From Candidatus Methanophagales archaeon (GTDB taxonomy: Archaea; Halobacteriota; Syntropharchaeia; Alkanophagales; Methanospirareceae), in NCBI GenBank assembly GCA_014061035.1, contig JACGMN010000021.1:1-11072 (forward strand): a stretch of 11,072 nt of DNA, written 5' to 3'. Position numbers and translations under genes: made by a program. The notes below the pieces were generated by a model. That model did no database searches. It had not been told where the DNA came from and saw only the letters and a list, made by a program, of their open reading frames with translations. How positions within the stretch are numbered: position 1 is the first letter of the stretch; each line of letters opens with the position of its first letter. Below are positions 1-5,793 of the stretch, one piece after another.

Positions 1-53
1 AATGACTACTCAACACCTGCATAAATGGCGGTGTGGAGTATAAATCCGAATAC

Positions 54-2603
54 TCATAAATAACCTGCCAGTGTATTCTGCTCTCCGTCTTCAAAGGAGG
101 CTGTATCGTAGCCAAAAAGTTGTAGTACCCTATGTGCAACAGGGATTATCTGACGGTGGAGATAATACTCTACATCGACCAGATATTTTTCTCCGTCTGC
201 GTATATCTCAGCCCCTTTGCTCTGTTCTACAATATCTGCTGGAAAAGCACGGTCACTCGTCTTTCCCTGACCTTTTATTATCAAATATGGGATCTTCGAG
301 CCAACGCCATATTCGATACCTGCGGTAGAATCTAATGCACGTTGAGCCGCTATAGCATGAGCCTGCTTAGTCACATAAGCACTTATCTTTCTGGTGAGTG
401 TCTTATGAATTATCAACTTATTAATAGGTATATCTCCGCTTTTTAATCGCTGTATAACGCGTTTAACGTATTTCATCGCCTTTTCAGGATTCTTCTCCTT
501 CAATATAAAATTTATCACCTCAGTCTGGACTTCCTTCGCCAGCTCACACCAATCACCACGGCGTACTTCCAGTCCACGAACAACGATCTCATCCTTATCT
601 GTGAGCGCGGCATACCGCTTCTTCTTGCCAGTAAAGAAGATAGTCTCGAAGAAATCCTGTATCGCAAGTTCAAGCGGTAGTTCTTGAGATATTCGATCTG
701 AAACTTCCCGCGCCTTTTTCAATATCGCCGTCTTTCTATCCCCTTCCCCCTCAACAGCAAGCGGGAGTTTCGCGAATATGCTATCGGTATCGCCATAAAT
801 AACCTTAAATCCGCGCTCCTCCGCCACTTCCACCGCACGTTTTATAAAATGCCGTCCCCATGCCGTTGTCGCTTCCGCACATTCGCGTTTGTAAAACTTT
901 GCCGCATTCCAGCCTGTGTATCCATAAAAGCTGTTAGTAAGAATCTTCAGAGTTTGCTGCTGTATATCTAACATCTGGTATCGAGTTCTATCCATATCAA
1001 TATCCCTCGAATATTTACTCATCTCAGCTTTTATCGCTCTTCTTCTCTCGATCAAATCGGTCATTATCTGTTTAAAAAATCCGTCCGGCTCTTTTCTGAA
1101 CGCATGTCCTACTTCAGGTGCGATATAGAACTTAGATTCTGGTTCTGGTTCTAGCTCTAGTTCTATGTTAGCGGATTCTACAAAAGTGTCAGGAGAGATG
1201 TTGAACGCGATCATGATAGACGGATACATAGAAGAGAAGTCGAGAGCAATGACATTCTCGTGCAAGCCCTTCTCCGGTGGTAGTACGAAAGCACCTTCGA
1301 ATGTCTTCTCTGCCCCGCCCTTCGGTGGCACCAGCTCGGATCGTTTAAATGCTTCTGCTGTCAAAAATGCTTCTACCTGGCGACCTCTGCTCATATTAAC
1401 CAGTTCATCTAATGGGTAACCGACCATCCTGGACAGCGCGATCTGCAGCGGTAACATCTTTGTAGCAATGCCCAGTATGCTAACAACATCAGCCTTTGCG
1501 TACTCGTACAGACTCTCTCGTGCAGAGCCGGAATTAGAAGCAGAAGCGTTAAACCAGCATTCATTGATCTCACGCGGCGATAAATTCACACGTGCATCTT
1601 TCTGCATAACACCGAGAAATTCCGCTACATTCTCCAGTTTCTTCACCTTCACGCTATCCAGATCGCGTTTTGCGAGCTTAAAAAGGTCAACGTTCAGTCT
1701 GCCAGTGATATTTACGGTAGGTAATACTCCTTCTTTTCCATAATGAATCTTACTACCATCAGCACCGAGAGTCAACTGAATGCCGTGCAATTTCGCCCTC
1801 TCCCTTATATATTGCCAATCGAAACTGTCTGTATTATATCCTACGATGATCTCAGGTTGTAATTCATCAATGCAATTCAAAAAATCTTTTAATAGATTTG
1901 AATCGTCCCCTGCTTCATACTCCTCGTTACTTAGCGTGAATAACTTCGATTTTATCTCCGCTCCTTCTGAGTACGCGACTGCGAGTATTATTATTGGGTC
2001 CCGTCTCGGCGATGGCATGCCATACCCGCCCTGAGTAGCCATCTCACAATCGAAAGCGAGAATTTTAAGTGCTGGCAGCTCACTTCCGCTCATCTCCTTG
2101 TAGGTAACTCGAGAAGCAAGGATAGCCTTAGCGTAGTCCAGTTCTATCTCTATCCCTTCTACTTTTACGCAGTCGAATAGCCTGAGTTGTTTGTCTATCA
2201 GGTATCGAATAGGGAATAAGACATCAGCTTCCAGTGCGATAATACCCAGCGTTCTGACTTCTTCACGAAGTAACGGAACGTGTCTCGGAAGCGAAGTAAA
2301 AATTTTCAATCCTCTGCGATCACGACCAAGCAATCTTTTCTGGCAAAATTCTACACGCTTAGCTCTTATCTCTTCACTGTTTCTAACTATGCGAAGCTCT
2401 TCTATCTGTCTCTTCCTCTTCTGATCTTCTACATCATACTCGTGAGTAAAGGCATAAAAATAAGGTTCGAACGTTTTATCAAGAACAATAAAATTCTCGC
2501 CTTCTTTGCTCTTGCACCACAGCCTTATCACGGCTTTATCGTGCCATTCTGCGTCTTTTTCTGTGATGTAATCGAGATCCAGCAGAAAGCCCTCTTTCTC
2601 CAT
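54..2603 (-). CDS. polB: Family-B DNA-directed DNA polymerase (archaeal PolB)
   Basis: This 849-residue protein is a complete archaeal family-B DNA polymerase, which extends primers during replication or repair and proofreads with a 3'-5' exonuclease. The N-terminal domain has the archaeal LDLDYIT and FEPYFYA blocks (residues 8-52). Exonuclease motifs follow: Exo I with D185 and E187, Exo II NTDSFD (257-262), Exo III YAKAD (368-372). Polymerase motif A is DFSSMYPS (catalytic D455), motif B is KILTNSFYG (553-561) and motif C is YGDTDS (603-608, D605 and D607), with KKKRY at 660-664. All catalytic residues are present, so both activities should be intact. No intein interrupts the motifs. Two low-complexity stretches stand out: residues 351-363 (Ala/Ser/Asn) and an acidic run near 479-490 after motif A. 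The ATG follows the rpl32e TAA with no gap, and no good ribosome binding site precedes it, so translation is probably coupled. Confidence 0.96.
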   Translation of the reverse strand: MEKEGFLLDLDYITEKDAEWHDKAVIRLWCKSKEGENFIVLDKTFEPYFYAFTHEYDVEDQKRKRQIEELRIVRNSEEIRAKRVEFCQKRLLGRDRRGLKIFTSLPRHVPLLREEVRTLGIIALEADVLFPIRYLIDKQLRLFDCVKVEGIEIELDYAKAILASRVTYKEMSGSELPALKILAFDCEMATQGGYGMPSPRRDPIIILAVAYSEGAEIKSKLFTLSNEEYEAGDDSNLLKDFLNCIDELQPEIIVGYNTDSFDWQYIRERAKLHGIQLTLGADGSKIHYGKEGVLPTVNITGRLNVDLFKLAKRDLDSVKVKKLENVAEFLGVMQKDARVNLSPREINECWFNASASNSGSARESLYEYAKADVVSILGIATKMLPLQIALSRMVGYPLDELVNMSRGRQVEAFLTAEAFKRSELVPPKGGAEKTFEGAFVLPPEKGLHENVIALDFSSMYPSIMIAFNISPDTFVESANIELELEPEPESKFYIAPEVGHAFRKEPDGFFKQIMTDLIERRRAIKAEMSKYSRDIDMDRTRYQMLDIQQQTLKILTNSFYGYTGWNAAKFYKRECAEATTAWGRHFIKRAVEVAEERGFKVIYGDTDSIFAKLPLAVEGEGDRKTAILKKAREVSDRISQELPLELAIQDFFETIFFTGKKKRYAALTDKDEIVVRGLEVRRGDWCELAKEVQTEVINFILKEKNPEKAMKYVKRVIQRLKSGDIPINKLIIHKTLTRKISAYVTKQAHAIAAQRALDSTAGIEYGVGSKIPYLIIKGQGKTSDRAFPADIVEQSKGAEIYADGEKYLVDVEYYLHRQIIPVAHRVLQLFGYDTASFEDGEQNTLAGYL
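1134..1169 (-). repeat. Period-6 low-complexity stretch within polB
   Basis: The bases repeat with a six-base period (plus strand: ggttct twice, then agctct and agttct) and encode an acidic dipeptide-like run with the pattern ELELEPEPES at PolB residues 481-490. It lies between motif A and the conserved APEVGH block, where, from memory of archaeal PolB proteins, the linker is shorter and not repetitive. It keeps the reading frame, so it is probably a tolerated loop expansion made by replication slippage. Confidence 0.6.
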
Positions 2604-2957
2604 TTATTGCAGAGGATTTAGCACCTTTATACCTAACGTTACGGCTTCCGCTTCTATCTCGCCCTTCTTTCTCCTTCCAACTGTCGATCCTATTCGCACC
2701 GCGACATTAGATTCCACTTCCGCTTTAGCAGTAGTAAGGTCGTTCGTGTTGAAGACGAGCACTTCTCGTACTCCCGAGGGATGCAATCCCCGCTCTTCCT
2801 TTTTTCTCCGGTAGCCTACTTTTACCCTTGCACCTTTCGCCGCTATATTGTGCCTCATCTTGTTATCAACCCCGCGAGGTCTTCGCCAGCTTTTACTTAG
2901 CTTCTTCTTTGTGCGCCATCCGTATCGCGCGAATTTTATCCTTCTTCTCTTTTTCAT
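2604..2957 (-). CDS. rpl32e: Large ribosomal subunit protein eL32 (L32e)
   Basis: This protein of 117 residues is ribosomal protein L32e, a basic RNA-binding component of the archaeal/eukaryotic 50S/60S subunit with no bacterial counterpart. Recognisable blocks are SWRRPRGVDNKMR (23-35), VGYR followed by RGLHPSG (47-62), and the C-terminal VRIGSTVGRRKKGEI with LGIKVLN (87-114). An upstream TTG would add seven residues (MQCNAIA), but the ATG at 2957 is preferred: the family starts with a short basic run just like MKKRRR, and the TATA box at 2983-2994 would place transcription start only a few bases upstream. The extra codons fall in a pentamer repeat. The gene is followed without a gap by polB. 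In most archaea rpl32e lies in the large spc-type ribosomal protein cluster beside rpl6 and rpl19e, which is not the case here. Confidence 0.93.
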   Translation of the reverse strand: MKKRRRIKFARYGWRTKKKLSKSWRRPRGVDNKMRHNIAAKGARVKVGYRRKKEERGLHPSGVREVLVFNTNDLTTAKAEVESNVAVRIGSTVGRRKKGEIEAEAVTLGIKVLNPLQ

Positions 2958-2961
2958 CGCT

Positions 2962-2996
2962 ATTGCATTGCATTGCAATGTAATGTAATATAATGT
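2962..2996. repeat. Pentanucleotide tandem repeat in the rpl32e promoter
   Basis: Seven five-base units run in register on the plus strand: attgc three times, aatgt twice, aatat once, aatgt once. The array spans the region from the rpl32e TATA-like element to just upstream of its start codon, so gain or loss of a unit would change promoter geometry. Confidence 0.75.
2983..2994 (-). promoter_or_regulatory. TATA-like promoter element of rpl32e-polB
   Basis: On the minus strand the sequence reads ACATTATATTAC, an archaeal TATA-like box centred about 32 bases upstream of the ATG at 2957. Normal TATA-to-start spacing of about 25-27 bases puts transcription initiation a few bases before the ATG, giving a leaderless or nearly leaderless transcript. 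No Shine-Dalgarno sequence is seen, consistent with this. Confidence 0.5.
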
Positions 2997-3032
2997 AAGT
3001 AATTATCATTAAACATTTATTTGATTTCACGC

Positions 3033-3040
3033 TATATAAT
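3033..3040 (+). promoter_or_regulatory. TATA-like element, plus strand, for an unassigned transcript
   Basis: The sequence tatataat within an AT-rich stretch could act as a TATA box for a rightward transcript starting near 3060-3066. The only candidates downstream are the doubtful ORF at 3078 and the structured elements near it. AT-rich intergenic DNA makes chance TATA matches common. Confidence 0.3.
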
Positions 3041-3077
3041 AATTTGACAATGGACTCATTTCAAAACCCTCCATAGG

Positions 3078-3281
3078 ATGAGGATGCTGGCCAGCACGAT
3101 AAAAGATGGAGTAACCGCAAATAGCACGTTATCTACTGGCGAGCAAAGACAGTGTAGGCAAATGGATACAGATAAGACAGTTATTTTATCGGTTCAATGG
3201 TGGTTAAGCAAAATTATGAAAACCAGACCGGCAAAGAAGAAAAAAGGGAAGAGCAAATATATGAAAAATATTCGCAGTTGA
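3078..3281 (+). CDS. Doubtful small ORF, hypothetical protein
   Basis: This open frame of 67 codons encodes a lysine-rich product with no family I recognise. The N-terminal half is polar (residues 1-32), followed by a short hydrophobic stretch VILSVQWWL and a strongly basic tail (KKKKGKSK). In its favour are an upstream TATA-like site at 3033, a purine-rich aggatgagg near the start, and an 8-bp hairpin beginning at its stop codon. Against it are the short length, the lack of recognisable domains, and overlap with another short frame (3197-3304) that also looks protein-like. It may be a decayed gene or part of a non-coding transcript. Confidence 0.27.
   Translation: MRMLASTIKDGVTANSTLSTGEQRQCRQMDTDKTVILSVQWWLSKIMKTRPAKKKKGKSKYMKNIRS
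3085..3096. repeat. 12-bp perfect palindrome
   Basis: The sequence TGCTGGCCAGCA is its own reverse complement. It lies about 45 bases downstream of the TATA-like site at 3033-3040, at the beginning of the doubtful ORF. It could be a dimeric regulator site or chance. Confidence 0.5.
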
Positions 3282-3309
3282 TCTCAAACAATCCTAAAAC
3301 ATGAGATCA
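3279..3309 (+). repeat. Hairpin: 8-bp stem, 15-base loop
   Basis: TGATCTCA (3279-3286) is followed by its exact reverse complement TGAGATCA (3302-3309). The stem begins at the stop codon of the doubtful ORF. No T-run follows directly, so it is not a typical terminator; an RNA structure or protein site is possible. Confidence 0.5.
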
Positions 3310-3374
3310 CGCTGCCAAAAGATTCGATTAACTTGTTTGTATTTTGTGCCCTGGATATTAGGTCAAAAAATCTT

Positions 3375-3390
3375 GAAAAAGCTTTTATAC
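3375..3390 (+). promoter_or_regulatory. Promoter of the ATPase-TPR gene pair (BRE plus TATA box)
   Basis: TTTTATAC at 3383-3390 preceded by purine-rich gaaaaag resembles an archaeal TATA box with its BRE. The expected start of transcription is near 3410-3414, leaving a leader of roughly 12 bases that contains a weak purine-rich aggaag ahead of the ATG at 3425. Confidence 0.55.
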
Positions 3391-3424
3391 TAGGAAATAT
3401 AAGTAACGCGTAGGAAGAATAAAG

Positions 3425-4699
3425 ATGCCAGAAGAAGAAGAGTTTATTGTTGCCGAAAACCTTGACCTTGCATGGACTAATTTTGACCCATTTTTTACCC
3501 TCCCAGCTAGTTGCCCGTTTCACGTAGAGCGAGAAGGCAAGCCTTTAGATAAGTTAATTAGAGCACTTTTGCGTCAGCACAGACAGTCGCCTAAGTACTT
3601 CTTTTCAGGTCATAGAGGCTGCGGTAAGTCAACAGAACTTAACAGGCTTGTCGATAATGAGAAAATCAGGGAAAAATTTTTTATTGTGAAGTATTCGGTT
3701 AAGGATGAGTGCGATGTTAACAATCTTAATTATGTTGATGTTCTGTTCTCCATGGGTGCACAATTATATATCCAGTATATTGACGCAGGCAAGAAAGTGG
3801 AACCAAAGCTACTAGAAGAACTTAAAAGCTGGGGGCACAGCATAGAGCTGGAGGTGGAAGAAACGAAGTCTGCCGAAGCCACTGCCGAAGCTGGAATGAA
3901 AGCAATTTTCGTTTCTCTACTGGCAAAAATCAGGTCTGAATCTACTACAAGAGAAACCATCAGGAAACAAATAGAACCAGAGCTTTCTGTACTCATTGAT
4001 AAAATAAATCTGATCATTGCAGATATCGAAGGCAAAGAGAAGAAGAATGTGCTTGTTATCATTGATGATCTGGATAAACCAAGTTTAAAACAGGCAAAGG
4101 CGATCTTTTATAATAACTTTACAGCTATTACCCAGCCTGCATGCCATATTGTTTATACTGTGCCAATTTCTATATTCTTCACCTCGGAAAGTACTCCGAT
4201 AAGAGACACAAAGTTCCTCCTACCCAATATTAAACTGCACACTAAGAATGATCGAAACACCATATCCGAGCGGGGCTATGAACTGATGCGAATGTTCGTA
4301 TATAAGAGAATGAAGAAGGAGCTAATCGAACCAGAAGCCCTTGATTTAGCTATAAAAATGAGTGGTGGTGTGTTCAGAGAAGGAGCGCGGATAATGCAAA
4401 TCGCGGCAGACAACGCAATAGAAAAAGAAAGAAAATGTATATCAATAGAGGATGTGGCGCGGGCAGAGCGCGAAATAAGAAGCGACTTTATGCGTATTTT
4501 AGAATCTGAAGACTATAATATTCTTAATGAAATCAGTAAGAGTAATGAGATACGCGGAATAGAGAATAAAGGGCATTTGTTGCATAATCTCAGTCTGCTT
4601 GAATACACGAATGAAGAATCCTGGGTCGACATACATCCTACGCTCGAAGAACTGTTAAAAAACCTTTTTCTGAAAAAGAACGCTTTACCAAAGAAATAA
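3425..4699 (+). CDS. AAA+/STAND-like P-loop ATPase with C-terminal winged-helix-like region
   Basis: This 424-residue protein binds and probably hydrolyses ATP. Walker A is GHRGCGKST (62-70), and Walker B is VLVIIDDLD (209-217) with D214/D215. The block GGVFREGARIM (314-324), with R318 and R322, resembles the sensor-2 arginine region of Orc/Cdc6-type AAA+ lids. Residues 140-205 look helical and charged, possibly a coiled coil inserted between the Walker motifs. The tail (about 362-415), ending in VDIHPTLEELL, is arranged like a winged helix that closes ATPase modules in STAND proteins. No signal peptide or membrane segment is visible, so it is cytoplasmic. The stop codon shares one base with the next ATG (TAATG), implying stoichiometric synthesis with the TPR protein. 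I do not recognise a named family; a signalling or conflict-system switch is an inference. Confidence 0.85.
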   Translation: MPEEEEFIVAENLDLAWTNFDPFFTLPASCPFHVEREGKPLDKLIRALLRQHRQSPKYFFSGHRGCGKSTELNRLVDNEKIREKFFIVKYSVKDECDVNNLNYVDVLFSMGAQLYIQYIDAGKKVEPKLLEELKSWGHSIELEVEETKSAEATAEAGMKAIFVSLLAKIRSESTTRETIRKQIEPELSVLIDKINLIIADIEGKEKKNVLVIIDDLDKPSLKQAKAIFYNNFTAITQPACHIVYTVPISIFFTSESTPIRDTKFLLPNIKLHTKNDRNTISERGYELMRMFVYKRMKKELIEPEALDLAIKMSGGVFREGARIMQIAADNAIEKERKCISIEDVARAEREIRSDFMRILESEDYNILNEISKSNEIRGIENKGHLLHNLSLLEYTNEESWVDIHPTLEELLKNLFLKKNALPKK

Positions 4700-5628
4700 T
4701 GGATGACGCACAAGAGACTTTTGAGGAACGAGTTTCAAGGCTTGCCAATTACTTAAACCGCGCCTACAAATACAACAAACCCTCTATTCTCTTTGCCATG
4801 TATCTGAGTGAATTTTTGCGCAGAGATATTGAGAAATCCCTTACGAGAGTCCTGGATGAGCAGGGACTCGAAGTTGTGCGCGTTGACGCAAAGAACAATA
4901 AAGACTTACCAGCCTTTTTTTCTGCAAGAAACTCCGGCAATAATGTTTTTTTCGTTCATAATATGGAGAAAGGATTTCCTGAAACTCTTCAGTATTTGAA
5001 TTTTAAACGTGAAGAGCTAGTCGAGCATCATGTTAAGGCTGTGTTCTGGGTAAGAGAAGAGGAACTTGCTCGTATCTGTCTTGAAGCGCCTGACTTCTTT
5101 GCGTTCAGAAACCGCGTGGTAGAGTTTATGGAAGTACCTACGGCTGAAGAGCGCAGACCTGCTCTGGTTGATTTCGCTTTAGAGACAGAATATAGATCAC
5201 TGGATGAGATCAAGAGAAGTATAGAGCTAAAAGAGAAATTGCTTTCCGAGCTTTCTGTTAAAGATGAAATGAGTAGCTACCTGCTGGATTCTCTTGGGAT
5301 TTTATATGGTCAAATCGGTTCTCTCAAAAAAGCGCTTGTGTGTTTTGAAAAATCTCTTGCGATTACTCAAGAGATTGGCGACAGACGCGGTGAAGGCACA
5401 AGGCTCAATAATTTGGGCGTTGCTTTCACGAATTTGGAAAAATATGAGTTAGCATTTTCTTGCTACCTCTTAGCCAGAAAGATACGCTTAGAAATCGGAG
5501 ACCCAGAAATTGCTACAACAGAAAATAATATTAACGAACTAAAAAATAAAATAGGGAAGAAGGAATTCCAAAAGCTTTTGGATACGGTGGAACCAAAGGT
5601 AGAGAAGATTTACCATAGCATGAGATAA
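4699..5628 (+). CDS. TPR protein with P-loop-less alpha/beta N-terminal domain
   Basis: This 309-residue protein is translationally coupled to the preceding ATPase (TAATG). Residues about 27-147 read as alternating strands and helices: KPSILFAMYLSEFLRRDIE, then VEVV/VRVD-like strands, NNVFFVHNME, LQYLNFKREELVEHH, VKAVFWVREEEL and APDFFAFRNRVVEFME. This has the look of a Rossmann-like or degenerate NTPase fold, but no Walker A is present. The C-terminal part contains two clear tetratricopeptide repeats (about 193-226 and 233-266, the latter with the GEGTRLNNLG start common in archaeal TPRs), an imperfect repeat before them (about 160-192) and a charged tail. TPRs bind partner proteins, so this is likely the sensor or scaffold subunit for the ATPase. 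I see no nuclease, protease, TIR or other effector motif. The specific function is unknown. Confidence 0.85.
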   Translation: MDDAQETFEERVSRLANYLNRAYKYNKPSILFAMYLSEFLRRDIEKSLTRVLDEQGLEVVRVDAKNNKDLPAFFSARNSGNNVFFVHNMEKGFPETLQYLNFKREELVEHHVKAVFWVREEELARICLEAPDFFAFRNRVVEFMEVPTAEERRPALVDFALETEYRSLDEIKRSIELKEKLLSELSVKDEMSSYLLDSLGILYGQIGSLKKALVCFEKSLAITQEIGDRRGEGTRLNNLGVAFTNLEKYELAFSCYLLARKIRLEIGDPEIATTENNINELKNKIGKKEFQKLLDTVEPKVEKIYHSMR

Positions 5629-5682
5629 TCTGTCCTGGGTACTATGACGTTACATTGACTTTCGGGATGACGCCTGTAACTA

Positions 5683-5792
5683 CTCAGGTTCAAGGTTCAA
5701 GGTTCAAGGTTCAAGGTTGTTCGCCTTATCTTCATACTGCTGGCTTATGGTCGTCGTTTCCGAACCGTGAACTCCGGAACTTTGAACCTGAG
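5683..5792. repeat. Long imperfect inverted repeat carrying a heptamer array, between convergent genes
   Basis: This fills most of the 165 bases between the TPR gene and the GMC gene. The left arm (5686-5718) is AGGTTCA repeated 4.7 times. The right arm, read on the minus strand from 5792, starts with CTCAGGTTCAA, identical over 11 bases to the left arm at 5683-5693, and continues as degenerate heptamer-like units (AAGTTCC, GGAGTTCA, CGGTTCG). The arms could pair over roughly 30 bases with a few mismatches, leaving a loop of about 40 bases. It ends two bases from the GMC stop codon. It may act as a bidirectional termination structure or be a dispersed repeat. No T-run typical of an archaeal terminator is seen. 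Confidence 0.65.
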
Positions 5793-5793
5793 A

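Noticed and set aside
1..53. Start of another minus-strand gene after polB (ATG at 22)
   Set aside because: Only 22 bases are in the window, and the TATA-like sequence at 35-47 is too close to the ATG to place transcription before it.
54..2603. Intein in PolB
   Set aside because: Motifs A, B and C, the common insertion points, are uninterrupted and the length is close to normal.
2958..2978. TTG start adding seven residues to L32e
   Set aside because: The extra codons come from the pentamer repeat and would lie at or upstream of the expected transcription start; the family begins at the MKKRRR-like segment.
3284..3523. 79-codon minus-strand open frame
   Set aside because: It overlaps the promoter and the first codons of the ATPase gene on the opposite strand and has no recognisable content.
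5686..5718. CRISPR-like repeat array
   Set aside because: The units are 7 bases in direct tandem without spacers, and no cas genes are near.
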